Positions 43,735 to 52,693 are shown, counted from the first letter of the stretch. The stretch is DNA of 64,000 bases from Bacillus thuringiensis (GCF_022095615.2 NZ_CP155559.1:3841501-3905500); one strand, 5' to 3'. The notes: generated from the letters alone by a model not told the origin. Program-made: numbers and translations.

Positions 43735-45054
43735 ATGAATGCTGTACTCGTCGCAGTAGCAGTTATGCTATTGCTTAGTTTGTTACGTGTCCAGGTCATT
43801 GTCGCCATCATTGTTGGAGCTTTAACAGGCGGAATTATCGGCGGACTCGGTATTTCAGAAACTATTAACACTTTTACAACTGGTCTTGGAAACAGTGCTC
43901 CAATCGCTTTAAGTTATGCAATGCTTGGCGGTTTCGCTATTTCCCTTTCCAAAACCGGACTTCCAGATGCCATGATTCAAACTGCATTAAAATGGATTGG
44001 CAATGAACAAGACACAAAAAAACAAGTTTATTCAAAAATACTTATTTTATTCATCATTTTAACGATGGCTTGTTTCTCACAAAATGTTATCCCTGTTCAT
44101 ATCGCTTTCATCCCCATCTTAATTCCAGCACTTTTAAAAGTATTAAATGAGCTGAAAGTAGATCGAAGGCTTGTTACATGTATTATTACATTCGGCTTAA
44201 TTACTCCTTACATGTGGATTCCTGCAGGATTCGGAAAAATTTATCATGACGTATTACAAACAAATGCGGCGCAAAGTGGTCTTACATTTGACGTTACGCT
44301 TATTCCAAAAGCGATGACTATTCCAGCAATCGGTATGATTATTGGATTATGTGTCGCTGTATTTATTACGTATCGAAAACCTCGTACGTACGAAACAGAA
44401 CAAATTCATACTACCGAAAATGAAATCGTTCCCTATACAAAACGAAGCATTACTTTCGGGCTAGTATCTATCTTAGCTACATTGACTGTTCAATTAGCAA
44501 CAGAATCAATGATTTTCGGCGCTCTAGCGGGAATTATTGTTTTATCAGTTAGTGGTAGTCTGCCTCTTAAAGAAGCAGATGCAATTTTAACAAGCGGAAT
44601 GCGTATGATGTCCTTTATCGGATTTGTTATGATCTCTGCTGCCGGGTTCGGTGCTGTCCTTCGAAAAACAGGACATGTTGAATCCCTTGTACAAACGAGT
44701 GCACATATAATTGGAAATAACAAACCACTCGCTGCATTTCTTATGCTCGTTATTGGACTTCTCGTTACGATGGGAATTGGTTCATCCTTTTCAACCATTC
44801 CTATCTTAACAACAATTTTTGTACCTCTTTGCATGCAGCTTGGATTTAGTCCAATGGCCACAATTGCAATTATCGGTACAGCTGGAGCGCTAGGCGATGC
44901 GGGATCTCCAGCATCAGATAGTACACTTGGACCAACATCCGGTTTAAATGCTGATGGTCAACACCATCATATATGGGATACATGTGTACCGACTTTTCTG
45001 CATTATAATATACCGTTACTTATATTCGGCTTTATTGCCGCAATTACATTATAA
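43735..45054 (+). CDS. YuiF-like Na+/H+ antiporter-family membrane protein
   Basis: Polytopic protein of 439 residues with about 11-12 membrane helices in the ion-transporter superfamily. The N-terminal AIIVGALTGGIIGGLGISETINTF and C-terminal GAGSxTLGPTSGLNADGQHHHIWDTC-type region (DAGSPASDSTLGPTSG) match the YuiF group, annotated as sodium-proton or amino-acid antiporters. The transported solute is not certain. Single gene with terminator. Confidence 0.82.
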   Translation: MNAVLVAVAVMLLLSLLRVQVIVAIIVGALTGGIIGGLGISETINTFTTGLGNSAPIALSYAMLGGFAISLSKTGLPDAMIQTALKWIGNEQDTKKQVYSKILILFIILTMACFSQNVIPVHIAFIPILIPALLKVLNELKVDRRLVTCIITFGLITPYMWIPAGFGKIYHDVLQTNAAQSGLTFDVTLIPKAMTIPAIGMIIGLCVAVFITYRKPRTYETEQIHTTENEIVPYTKRSITFGLVSILATLTVQLATESMIFGALAGIIVLSVSGSLPLKEADAILTSGMRMMSFIGFVMISAAGFGAVLRKTGHVESLVQTSAHIIGNNKPLAAFLMLVIGLLVTMGIGSSFSTIPILTTIFVPLCMQLGFSPMATIAIIGTAGALGDAGSPASDSTLGPTSGLNADGQHHHIWDTCVPTFLHYNIPLLIFGFIAAITL

Positions 45055-45079
45055 AAGGTGCGTTTTATACGCACCTTTT
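45053..45079. terminator. Bidirectional terminator between antiporter and LacI gene
   Basis: Perfect arms AAAAGGTGCGT and ACGCACCTTTT with a five-base loop. Confidence 0.88.
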
Positions 45080-45941
45080 ACTTTTTTATTTTTCCTTTTA
45101 ATTGTTGCAAAGCTATTTCCCCATTTTCTTCGACACAACTTTCAATTTTCATGAGTGACGGACCTATCCATTCACTTTCTATGTTCCCATTCAGTCCGAT
45201 AATTTTCAATTTATCCGGTATACGGATATTTAAATTTTTCGCTGCTCGAATTAACTCAAAAGTAACCTTATCACTTGAAGTTACAATTCCATCTATATAC
45301 GGATAAGTTTGCAATAATGTAATAAACTGTTTATTCGTATACCCTTGTACACATACTTCTCTATAAGAGATTCCTCCCTCCCAAGCAGCGTCTAAAAATC
45401 CTGATATGTGCTCTTCCATTTCTTCACTATCTTCTCCCTCATCGAAATAAGCAAGAAAATGACAGTCTTTTTCTTTTAATACAGAAACCGCTCTTTGTCC
45501 ACTTTCATAATAATTTGCATGAGCTTTTTTTTCATCAATCACAACAAAAGGAAGTGGAATTTCTCCTATACTTTTAAAAACTGATCTTGTCAAAATAACA
45601 CCTGCAACGTTATTTTCCTTCAACATATGTATGTATCCATCTTTATTCTCTATATTACAAACAATAATTTGATACCCTTCTTTATATGCTATTTCCTCAA
45701 TACAATGTAGCAAAGTGATGTTTGATGGGTTATATAAATTGTCTACAAGTAATGCAATTATCGTTGAATTCTCTTTAAACAATGGCTTTGCTGCACTATT
45801 TGGTCTATAACGTAATTCCTCAATTGCTTTCTTTACTTGTTTTACTGTGTCCTCATGAACGTATCCTTTTTCATTAATAACTCGTGAAACGGTTGCGACT
45901 GAAACACCTGCCAATTTTGCAACATCACGTATAGTTGCCAC
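45078..45941 (-). CDS. LacI-family transcriptional regulator, short form
   Basis: LacI/GalR repressor of 287 residues. The N-terminal helix-turn-helix MATIRDVAKLAGVSVATVSR and hinge YRPNSAAKPLF are complete, followed by a periplasmic-binding-protein-like ligand domain. Most family members are about 330 residues; this one ends after the ENGEIALQQL helix and lacks the usual last strands. There is no frameshift in view, so the short form may be natural. No sugar operon is adjacent, so its target and ligand are unknown. Confidence 0.87.
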   Translation of the reverse strand: MATIRDVAKLAGVSVATVSRVINEKGYVHEDTVKQVKKAIEELRYRPNSAAKPLFKENSTIIALLVDNLYNPSNITLLHCIEEIAYKEGYQIIVCNIENKDGYIHMLKENNVAGVILTRSVFKSIGEIPLPFVVIDEKKAHANYYESGQRAVSVLKEKDCHFLAYFDEGEDSEEMEEHISGFLDAAWEGGISYREVCVQGYTNKQFITLLQTYPYIDGIVTSSDKVTFELIRAAKNLNIRIPDKLKIIGLNGNIESEWIGPSLMKIESCVEENGEIALQQLKGKIKK

Positions 45942-46043
45942 ATCGTCACCCCTTAATATGGTAATAGATTACAATTTTACGGTAACCTAAATTACAATAT
46001 TCGTCAAGGTTAATAACTTACATTTCTGAAAATTGTTACATCA

Positions 46044-46523
46044 TCACACTAAACGATACTCTAACTGAATTTCATGTAAAATTGGGACATTATCATACCC
46101 AATACGTGGAATTTCTTTCTTTATTTTTCGTGCCTCTTCCACTGCATTCACATATAAATGAGTCATCATAAAATTACGTTTTTGGTAAAAACGTAACGCA
46201 TTCATATTATCGTTTGTTGTAATAAGCCAAACCTGCCTGCACCGCTCTTCTTCTGCGACTTGCAATACACAATCTACAAGTTTCGTCCCTATTCCTTTTC
46301 TTTCTTCAAAGCTATCTAAAGATACAATTTCGCACATATTTCCGGTCACTTCATATGTTATAATTCCAATTATTCTGTCATCTAAGAGCGCAACAAATCC
46401 TGGCAACTCTTCTAACTGATGCCCCTTACCACGTGAAACCATCAATGAACTCCCCCAGTTCTCACACATGAACATTCGGATTGTTTCTTTCATCGCTGGC
46501 GTAATTTTTTGTATATACACCAT
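46044..46523 (-). CDS. GNAT-family N-acetyltransferase
   Basis: 159-residue acetyltransferase. The acetyl-CoA loop is EERKGIGTKLVDCVLQVAEEE near residues 76-96, with the preceding strand NMCEIVSLDSF and the later NMNALRFYQKRNF, all typical of GNAT enzymes. The acceptor is unknown. Divergent from the alpha/beta hydrolase gene at 46605. Confidence 0.87.
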   Translation of the reverse strand: MVYIQKITPAMKETIRMFMCENWGSSLMVSRGKGHQLEELPGFVALLDDRIIGIITYEVTGNMCEIVSLDSFEERKGIGTKLVDCVLQVAEEERCRQVWLITTNDNMNALRFYQKRNFMMTHLYVNAVEEARKIKKEIPRIGYDNVPILHEIQLEYRLV

Positions 46524-46604
46524 TTCCTATTTCTCCCCTTTTCTATCATTGTGATACAATGTAAGTGTATCACATGTAATGGTATTTGGAGGATGAGGTA
46601 AAGT

Positions 46605-47528
46605 ATGAAACGTTTTTTTGCAGCATTGTTTACTATACTAGGTGCGATAACTGCCCTTGGGATTTTCTTTACAAATAAAGTGATGTACTTAAAGAAAAAA
46701 ACAGAGGAAGAAGTACTCGAAAGAGAAACGAAAAAACATTTTCGTATAGAGGATTTTGATGCTCTTCATAAAGAAGAAATTCATATTCCTTCGCAATTCG
46801 GATATGATCTTCACGGATATTACATTCCTGCTGGTCATTCCAATAAGTTTATGATTTTTTGTCACGGCGTAACTGTAAATAAAATGAACTCTGTAAAATA
46901 TGCAAGGTTATTTTTAAACAGAGGATATAATGTCGTTATTTATGATCATCGTCGTCATGGTAAAACTGGCGGAAAAACAACAAGCTATGGATACTATGAA
47001 AAACATGATTTAAAATCTGTAGTTGACTGGCTAAAAAGTCGTTTTGGAACAAATATTACTCTCGGTATTCATGGTGAATCTATGGGCGCTGCAACACTTC
47101 TCCAATACGCAGGACTTGTAGAAGATGGTGCTGATTTCTATATTGCAGATTGTCCTTTTTCTGATTTTTACGGGCAATTACAGCACCGTTTAAAAGTTGA
47201 ATTCCATTTACCTAAATGGCCTTTATTACCTTTAGCAAATGCTTTTTTAAAAGTGCGTGACGGTTATACGATTCGTGAAGTTTCACCAATTGATTGTATA
47301 AAAAACATTAACAATCCCGTCCTCTTTATTCATAGTAAAGATGATGATTATATTTTAGCTGATATGACGAAAGCACTATATGAAGCAAAGGAAAACAATA
47401 AACAACTTTATATTGCAGAGCGCGGCGCGCACGCTTGCTCTTATAACGAAAATAAAGAAGAGTATGAAGCAGCCGTTGATCAATTTTTAAACTCATATGT
47501 AAAAGAAACAAAAAACAGGCTTGCATAA
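46605..47528 (+). CDS. yqkD: YqkD-like membrane-anchored alpha/beta hydrolase
   Basis: 307-residue hydrolase resembling B. subtilis YqkD. An N-terminal hydrophobic segment (about 1-25) probably anchors it in the membrane. Catalytic features are FCHGVTVNKMNSVKYARLF, the YDHRRHGKTGG turn, the nucleophile elbow GIHGESMGAAT and HSKDDDYI plus a final histidine in GAHACSY. Substrate unknown. The next gene belongs to the YqkC family, so part of the B. subtilis yqk cluster is preserved here. Confidence 0.87.
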   Translation: MKRFFAALFTILGAITALGIFFTNKVMYLKKKTEEEVLERETKKHFRIEDFDALHKEEIHIPSQFGYDLHGYYIPAGHSNKFMIFCHGVTVNKMNSVKYARLFLNRGYNVVIYDHRRHGKTGGKTTSYGYYEKHDLKSVVDWLKSRFGTNITLGIHGESMGAATLLQYAGLVEDGADFYIADCPFSDFYGQLQHRLKVEFHLPKWPLLPLANAFLKVRDGYTIREVSPIDCIKNINNPVLFIHSKDDDYILADMTKALYEAKENNKQLYIAERGAHACSYNENKEEYEAAVDQFLNSYVKETKNRLA

Positions 47529-47538
47529 GCCTGTTTTT
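47511..47538. terminator. Bidirectional terminator after the yqkD-like gene
   Basis: Arms AAAAACAGGCTT and AAGCCTGTTTTT around GCAT. Confidence 0.88.
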
Positions 47539-47539
47539 T

Positions 47540-47785
47540 TTATTGCGCTAAAACGTCTGTAACTTGTTCCATGTTTTCAGAAATCCATTGCATTGCATCA
47601 TCTAACGTTGGAAATTCTGTCGTTTGAAATGTTACTTCATCTTGAAGTAACCAAACATCCTTCGCCTCTTGCCCTACACCTGCAATGGACCAATGTAACA
47701 AACTATATGGATGATTATCATTCAAAAATGATGCCCACGTGCGCTCATTTGCAATGTTTCGTAATGTATGTAATTGTTTATCCAT
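47540..47785 (-). CDS. YqkC-like DUF2552 protein
   Basis: Small soluble protein of 81 residues with conserved tryptophans (RTWASFLNDNHPYSLLHWSI) and an acidic C-terminus DAMQWISENMEQVTDVLAQ. It matches the DUF2552 family (YqkC), which has no known function. Convergent with the yqkD-like gene and divergent from the CDGSH gene. Confidence 0.82.
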   Translation of the reverse strand: MDKQLHTLRNIANERTWASFLNDNHPYSLLHWSIAGVGQEAKDVWLLQDEVTFQTTEFPTLDDAMQWISENMEQVTDVLAQ

Positions 47786-47924
47786 CTCTCGTCACCTTAC
47801 TCTAGTCAGTTATGAAAACCATTATAACACTCTCTTCTTTCTCAAACAAAGTGCTCTTTTTATATTGTCAAGCACTTCCCTTGATTATATGATGAAATTA
47901 AGCGTTTGGGAAGGAGGGATAGCG

Positions 47925-48131
47925 TTGGCAAAAGTACAAATTAAAGTAAATGATAATGGCTCTTTTCGCGTTACAGGGGACGTGGAATTAGTCGATTCAC
48001 AAGGGAATGTATTCCCAGCAAAACCGGCATTTTCTTTATGCCGTTGTGGTTTATCAAAAAATATGCCTTATTGCGATGCTTCGCATAAAGGGAAATTCGA
48101 GTCTGTTGTTAGAGCACCAGAGGCAGAATAA
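47925..48131 (+). CDS. CDGSH iron-sulfur domain protein
   Basis: 68-residue protein with a CDGSH-type 2Fe-2S site: C-x-C-x8-C-D-A-S-H in LCRCGLSKNMPYCDASHKG, providing three cysteines and one histidine. Here the glycine of CDGSH is alanine, a common variant. The TTG start at 47925 follows AAGGAGGGA. No signal peptide or anchor. It is probably a small electron or cluster carrier; partners unknown. Confidence 0.88.
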   Translation: MAKVQIKVNDNGSFRVTGDVELVDSQGNVFPAKPAFSLCRCGLSKNMPYCDASHKGKFESVVRAPEAE

Positions 48132-48142
48132 TTTCACATGTG

Positions 48143-48172
48143 ACATGCACATTTTTTTGTGCATGTTTTTTC
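48143..48172 (+). terminator. Terminator of the CDGSH gene
   Basis: Arms ACATGCACA and TGTGCATGT followed by TTTTTTCTTTTT. Confidence 0.82.
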
Positions 48173-48302
48173 TTTTTAGCAACTCCGTTATATCCCTTCT
48201 CCTTACAACATTTCTAATACTTTTGTCTCCATTCCAGCCTACATATATTTTCACACAATTCTTCACATTCGAATATTTTTTTCTAGCCTTTTATTTTTTT
48301 TG

Positions 48303-48311
48303 TGCTATAAT
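48303..48311 (+). promoter_or_regulatory. Extended -10 promoter of the riboflavin operon
   Basis: TGCTATAAT is a perfect extended -10 box; the -35 region is poor. Transcription would begin about 48318, just ahead of the FMN aptamer. Confidence 0.6.
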
Positions 48312-48324
48312 TTGAGCAAACAAC

Positions 48325-48462
48325 ATCCTTCGGGGTCGGGTGAAATTCCCAACCGGCGGTGATGAAGTGCAAACTTCTAAGTCCGTGACCCGTTTTCAAC
48401 TCGAAAACGGTGGATCTAGTGAAACTCTAGGGCCGACAGTATAGTCTGGATGGGAGAAGGAT
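48325..48462 (+). ncRNA. FMN riboswitch aptamer (RFN element)
   Basis: The conserved parts of the FMN aptamer are all present: TCGGGGTCGGGTGAAATTCCC, AACCGGCGGTGATGAAG, the TCTAAGTCCGTGACCC block, GTGGATCTAGTGAAACTCTAG and GGCCGACAGTATAGTCTGG. Helix P1 is closed by ATCCTT (48325-48330) and AAGGAT (48457-48462). FMN binding should stop expression of the following ribD operon. The terminator it controls lies unusually far downstream, at 48716-48749. Confidence 0.97.
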
Positions 48463-48715
48463 ATGTTTTCTAGTAATTTTATATAGCGAATACACTTTTA
48501 TTTCAGTATGCATATTTTTAAAGTTTCATTTCGAATCTTTATATATGTTTTATTTTGTATACTTATGTTTCTATACTGGAATAAAAAGATACGACTAGCG
48601 CTTGAAAAATTCGATATTTTGCTAGGTTTTTTCCTTATGCCAAAATATCAATCATCGTTAGGTTTCTTTCCTATACTTTCGTATTCGAACTATATTTCTA
48701 GAAATCACGTCTCCC
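48463..48715 (+). other. Long spacer between FMN aptamer and terminator
   Basis: About 250 bases of AT-rich leader. A 74-codon frame at 48508-48732 is present but has no ribosome site and runs into the terminator, so I do not call it a gene. TCTCCCA at 48710-48716 can pair with TGGGAGA at 48451-48457 inside the aptamer's last strand. Confidence 0.5.
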
Positions 48716-48749
48716 AAACCCCAAGGATATAAAATCCTTGGGGTTTTTT
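48716..48749 (+). terminator. Riboswitch-controlled terminator of the rib operon
   Basis: Arms AAACCCCAAGGAT and ATCCTTGGGGTTT followed by TTTG, 26 bases before ribD. The inner AAGGAT/ATCCTT pair repeats the sequence of aptamer helix P1, so alternative pairings between aptamer and terminator are possible. Confidence 0.88.
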
Positions 48750-48774
48750 GATTTTTTCAGGAGAGGTGAAGAGA

Positions 48775-49887
48775 ATGACAGATCAAGAATATATGAGGAT
48801 TGCCCTGCAGCTAGCCGAAGGGACATCCGGACAAACAAGTCCAAATCCTATGGTTGGTGCTGTTGTTGTAAAGGACGGAAACATCGTCGGTATGGGAGCT
48901 CATTTACGTGCTGGTGAAGAACACGCAGAAGTTCATGCTCTTCATATGGCTGGTGAAAAAGCAAAAGGAGCTACCGTTTATGTAACACTTGAACCGTGTA
49001 GTCATTTTGGAAAGACACCACCTTGCTGTGAATTGCTCATCAAAAAAGGGGTCAAACGGGTTGTAATTGCTACTCTTGATTGCAATCCTCTCGTTTCTGG
49101 TAATGGAAAAAGGAAATTAGAAGAAGCTGGCATTGAAGTAACTACCGGTGTTCTTGAAGCAGAATCTACCTTATTAAATCGTTTCTTTTTTCACTACATG
49201 AAAACGAAACGTCCATTTGTAACAATAAAAACAGCGATGAGCTTAGATGGAAAAACAGCAACTGTCACTGGTGAAAGTAAGTGGATTACAGGTGAAGCAG
49301 CACGAGCTGATGTTCACCAATACCGCCATACACATGATGCGATTCTCATTGGAGTGAATACAGTTATAGCTGATAATCCGCATTTAACAACTAGAATTCC
49401 TAATGGGGGTAAACATCCTATTCGCGTTATTTTAGATACCCATTTACGAACGCCACCATCTTCTCATGTCATAACAGATGGTTTAGCACCGACATGGATT
49501 TTTGTCGGGAAAGATGTAAATAAAGAAAAAATAGCTTCTTATGAATCTGAAAATATAGCTATATTCCAAATGAAAACGAAGCAAATTGAAATTGAGGACC
49601 TCCTTTTCTTTCTTGGAGAAAAACAAATTCTTTCTCTATTCGTTGAAGGTGGTCAAACCGTTCACGCAAGCTTCTTACAAGCAAAGTATTTCAATGAAAT
49701 TATAACTTATATAAGCCCGATATTAATTGGTGGGAAAGATGCCCCTACTTTATTTGGGGGAAATGGTTTCACAGCATTACAAGATGCACTTTCCTTGAAA
49801 ATTCAAGAGATGAAACAAATTGGCGATGATATAAAAATCGTTGCAAATGCCCGCAGTGAGGTGACGGAATGTTTACAGGAATTGTAG
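48775..49887 (+). CDS. ribD: RibD, bifunctional deaminase/reductase
   Basis: Carries out the second and third steps of riboflavin synthesis: deamination and reduction of the pyrimidine from GTP. The N-terminal zinc deaminase domain (about 1-145) has HAEVHAL and the PCSHFGKTPPCC zinc motif. The C-terminal reductase domain follows (about 150-360). Start ATG 48775 after GGAGAGGTGAAG, giving 370 residues. First gene of ribD-ribE-ribBA-ribH; its end overlaps ribE by 19 bases. Confidence 0.96.
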   Translation: MTDQEYMRIALQLAEGTSGQTSPNPMVGAVVVKDGNIVGMGAHLRAGEEHAEVHALHMAGEKAKGATVYVTLEPCSHFGKTPPCCELLIKKGVKRVVIATLDCNPLVSGNGKRKLEEAGIEVTTGVLEAESTLLNRFFFHYMKTKRPFVTIKTAMSLDGKTATVTGESKWITGEAARADVHQYRHTHDAILIGVNTVIADNPHLTTRIPNGGKHPIRVILDTHLRTPPSSHVITDGLAPTWIFVGKDVNKEKIASYESENIAIFQMKTKQIEIEDLLFFLGEKQILSLFVEGGQTVHASFLQAKYFNEIITYISPILIGGKDAPTLFGGNGFTALQDALSLKIQEMKQIGDDIKIVANARSEVTECLQEL

Positions 49888-50513
49888 AAGAATTAGGAAC
49901 TGTTTCAAACATGCAACAAAGCGGAGAAGCGATGAAGTTAACGATTCATGCAAACAAAATTTTATCAGATGTTCACTTAGGTGATAGTATCTCGGTTAAC
50001 GGTATTTGCTTAACTGTAACGAGTTTCACAACAACTTCCTTCACAGTGGACGCAATGCCTGAAACGATGCAATCAACATCACTTCGCATGCTTAAACCGC
50101 ACTCTAAAGTAAATTTAGAACGAGCAATGCCTGCAAACGGACGATTCGGTGGGCATTTCGTTTCAGGACATATTGATGGCATCGGAACGATATTAAACAA
50201 AAAACAGCACTATAATGCCGTCTATTACAAAATAGCTATTTCTGATGAATTGCTGCGCTATTGTTTGCATAAAGGATCCGTTGCTGTTGATGGAACGAGT
50301 TTAACAATATTTGATATAGACGAAACTTCCATCACAATCTCACTCATCCCGCACACAGTAAGTGAATCTGTTATCGGAGAAAAGAGTGCCGGTGACATCG
50401 TAAACATCGAGTGTGACATGATCGGTAAATATATCGAACGCTTTATTTCTAAACCTGTAAAACGAACAGGTTCAATGAGCGAAAGCTTTTTACAAGAAAA
50501 CGGATTTCTATAA
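49869..50513 (+). CDS. ribE: Riboflavin synthase alpha chain
   Basis: Dismutates two 6,7-dimethyl-8-ribityllumazines to riboflavin. The start MFTGIVEELGTV is diagnostic, and the two similar beta-barrel halves (about 1-97 and 98-205) are seen, each with a GDSISVNGICLTV or KGSVAVDGTSLTI block. 214 residues. It overlaps the end of ribD and lies 12 bases before ribBA. Confidence 0.97.
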   Translation: MFTGIVEELGTVSNMQQSGEAMKLTIHANKILSDVHLGDSISVNGICLTVTSFTTTSFTVDAMPETMQSTSLRMLKPHSKVNLERAMPANGRFGGHFVSGHIDGIGTILNKKQHYNAVYYKIAISDELLRYCLHKGSVAVDGTSLTIFDIDETSITISLIPHTVSESVIGEKSAGDIVNIECDMIGKYIERFISKPVKRTGSMSESFLQENGFL

Positions 50514-50525
50514 GGGGGAAGCATG

Positions 50526-51719
50526 ATGTTTCATCGTATTGAAGAAGCTCTAGAAGATTTAAAACAAGGAAAAGTCGTTATCGTATGTGATGATGAAAAC
50601 CGTGAAAATGAAGGCGATTTTATCGCTTTAGCAGAGTATATTACGCCGGAAACGATTAATTTTATGATTACACATGGGCGTGGCCTCGTTTGTGTACCGA
50701 TTACGGAAGAATACGCAGAACGTCTACAGTTAGAACCAATGGTAGCTCATAATACAGATTCGCATCATACTGCATTTACGGTGAGCATTGATCACGTTTC
50801 TACAACAACAGGAATTAGCGCTCACGAACGTGCAACTACGATACAAGAATTGTTAAATCCTGCATCAAAAGGTGCTGATTTCAATCGCCCTGGACATATC
50901 TTTCCATTAATTGCGAAAGAAGGAGGTGTCCTCCGCCGCGCTGGTCATACAGAAGCTGCTGTCGATTTAGCACAGCTTTGCGGAGCAGAACCAGCTGGAG
51001 TTATTTGCGAGATTATCAATGAGGACGGTACGATGGCACGCGTACCTGATTTACTACAGTGTGCAAAACAATTTGATATAAAAATGATTACAATAGAAGA
51101 TTTAATTGCTTATCGCCGCCACCATCAAACATTAGTGACGAGAGAAGTAGAAATTACATTACCTACAGATTTTGGTACTTTCCATGCAATTGGCTATTCT
51201 AATTCATTAGATACGAAAGAACATATCGCACTCGTAAAAGGTGATATTTCAACAGGAGAGCCTGTACTTGTACGCGTTCATTCAGAGTGCTTAACAGGAG
51301 ATGTATTTGGCTCATGCCGTTGTGATTGCGGACCACAACTCCATGCTGCACTTGCTCAAATTGAGCGTGAAGGAAAAGGCGTTCTTCTCTATATGAGACA
51401 AGAAGGACGAGGCATCGGCCTTCTTAATAAGCTTCGCGCTTATAAGTTACAAGAAGAAGGGTTCGATACTGTAGAAGCAAACGAAAAACTTGGGTTCCCT
51501 GCTGATTTGCGTGATTACGGTATCGGCGCTCAAATATTAAAAGATTTAGGTTTACAACATTTACGATTATTAACGAATAATCCAAGAAAAATTGCTGGCT
51601 TACAAGGTTACGATTTAAAAGTTACGGAGCGCGTACCGTTGCAAATGCCAACAAAAGAAGAGAATAAAACGTATTTACAAACGAAAGTAAACAAATTAGG
51701 ACATTTATTAAACTTATAA
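50526..51719 (+). CDS. ribBA: RibBA, DHBP synthase/GTP cyclohydrolase II
   Basis: Fusion of the two enzymes that start riboflavin synthesis. Residues 1-200 are 3,4-dihydroxy-2-butanone-4-phosphate synthase ([22 protein letters not shown]). Residues 200-397 are GTP cyclohydrolase II with the zinc motif [18 protein letters not shown] take the second of two adjacent ATGs (50526), better spaced from GGGGGAA, for 397 residues. Both active sites look intact. Confidence 0.96.
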   Translation: MFHRIEEALEDLKQGKVVIVCDDENRENEGDFIALAEYITPETINFMITHGRGLVCVPITEEYAERLQLEPMVAHNTDSHHTAFTVSIDHVSTTTGISAHERATTIQELLNPASKGADFNRPGHIFPLIAKEGGVLRRAGHTEAAVDLAQLCGAEPAGVICEIINEDGTMARVPDLLQCAKQFDIKMITIEDLIAYRRHHQTLVTREVEITLPTDFGTFHAIGYSNSLDTKEHIALVKGDISTGEPVLVRVHSECLTGDVFGSCRCDCGPQLHAALAQIEREGKGVLLYMRQEGRGIGLLNKLRAYKLQEEGFDTVEANEKLGFPADLRDYGIGAQILKDLGLQHLRLLTNNPRKIAGLQGYDLKVTERVPLQMPTKEENKTYLQTKVNKLGHLLNL

Positions 51720-51737
51720 TTAAAGGAGAGATTTATT

Positions 51738-52199
51738 ATGGTATTCGAAGGTCATTTAGTTGGTACAGGATTAAAAGTTGGGGTTGTTGTTGGACGTTTT
51801 AATGAATTTATTACAAGTAAGTTACTAGGCGGAGCTTTAGATGGATTAAAGCGCCACGGTGTAGAAGAAACTGATATCGATGTTGCTTGGGTTCCTGGCG
51901 CATTCGAAATTCCTTTAATCGCTAAAAAGATGGCTAGTAGCGGAAAGTATGATGCTGTAATTACGTTAGGTACTGTAATTCGTGGTGCTACAACACATTA
52001 CGATTACGTTTGTAATGAAGTAGCAAAAGGTGTTGCATCTTTATCACTACAAACAGACATTCCAGTTATTTTCGGTGTATTAACGACTGAAACGATCGAG
52101 CAAGCGATTGAACGCGCGGGCACGAAAGCTGGTAATAAAGGCTATGAATCAGCTGTTGCTGCGATTGAAATGGCTCACTTATCAAAACAATGGGCATAA
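51738..52199 (+). CDS. ribH: Lumazine synthase
   Basis: Condenses the pyrimidine and butanone precursors into 6,7-dimethyl-8-ribityllumazine, and forms capsids enclosing RibE in Bacillus. Motifs: [30 protein letters not shown] and [17 protein letters not shown] with the catalytic histidine. 153 residues, normal. AAAGGAGAG precedes the ATG. It ends the operon; unlike B. subtilis, ribT does not follow. Confidence 0.97.
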   Translation: MVFEGHLVGTGLKVGVVVGRFNEFITSKLLGGALDGLKRHGVEETDIDVAWVPGAFEIPLIAKKMASSGKYDAVITLGTVIRGATTHYDYVCNEVAKGVASLSLQTDIPVIFGVLTTETIEQAIERAGTKAGNKGYESAVAAIEMAHLSKQWA

Positions 52200-52200
52200 A

Positions 52201-52222
52201 AAAAGAGGCTGCGGCCTCTTTT
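52201..52222. terminator. Terminator of the riboflavin operon
   Basis: Arms AAAAGAGGC and GCCTCTTTT around TGCG, just after ribH; convergent with the secreted repeat-protein gene. Confidence 0.87.
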
Positions 52223-52230
52223 TTATTTTT

Positions 52231-52551
52231 TTACTTTTTTATTTTTTTCCGTACGTCTTTTATTAATTCATTCATTGTTTTTCCTTCTGTTTGTATATGA
52301 AGCGTTTGTGCTGTTCTCCATACATTCTCTCTTTTCTTCGCTTCTTCTATAATAGTAATTTCTTTTCGTACTTCCTTTAAATCTTTCCCTTCTGTTTTCA
52401 ATCCAAAATGTTCAGCTTTCGTTCGAAAATGTTGTTCAATTCGTTGTTGCATCTCTTTTTGTTCAGGATTTTCGGCGGCCTTAACTGGATCAGCACTTAT
52501 TGCTTTTAGTAAAATTAGACAAGTCATAATCGCTAATATATATTTGTGCAT
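52231..52551 (-). CDS. Small secreted repeat protein, paralogue of 58637-58993
   Basis: I do not recognise a named family. 106 residues: signal peptide about 1-25 (cleavage after KAAE or VKA), then a highly charged helical protein with two copies of a 20-residue motif, AEHFGLKTEGKDLKEVRKEI at 46-65 and AQTLHIQTEGKTMNELIKDV at 81-100, offset by 35 residues. The protein at 58637-58993 has the same two motifs with the same 35-residue offset, so the two are paralogues on either side of the biotin operon. A hairpin overlaps the ribosome site. Confidence 0.75.
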   Translation of the reverse strand: MHKYILAIMTCLILLKAISADPVKAAENPEQKEMQQRIEQHFRTKAEHFGLKTEGKDLKEVRKEITIIEEAKKRENVWRTAQTLHIQTEGKTMNELIKDVRKKIKK

Positions 52552-52560
52552 GTAAAATCC

Positions 52561-52609
52561 TCCAACCCAATATAAATTACATATTTACTATGTACAATTG
52601 TGGGTTGGA
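52561..52609 (-). promoter_or_regulatory. Inverted repeat covering the ribosome site of the secreted repeat protein
   Basis: TCCAACCCA (52561-52569) and TGGGTTGGA (52601-52609) are perfect 9-bp arms 31 bases apart. On the minus strand the second arm encountered runs straight into the TTGGAGG ribosome site of the gene that starts at 52551, so folding would hide that site. It could equally be a protein-binding site. Confidence 0.45.
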
Positions 52610-52693
52610 AAATTCGTCCACCAAAATTCTTTTTTCCGCTTGAAAAGCAATAGTATCAAGCGTTCACAGCTATTTATTACATTTTATTTACAA

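Noticed and set aside
48508..48732. 74-codon frame inside the rib leader
   Set aside because: No ribosome site, hydrophobic AT-driven composition, and it runs into the riboswitch terminator.
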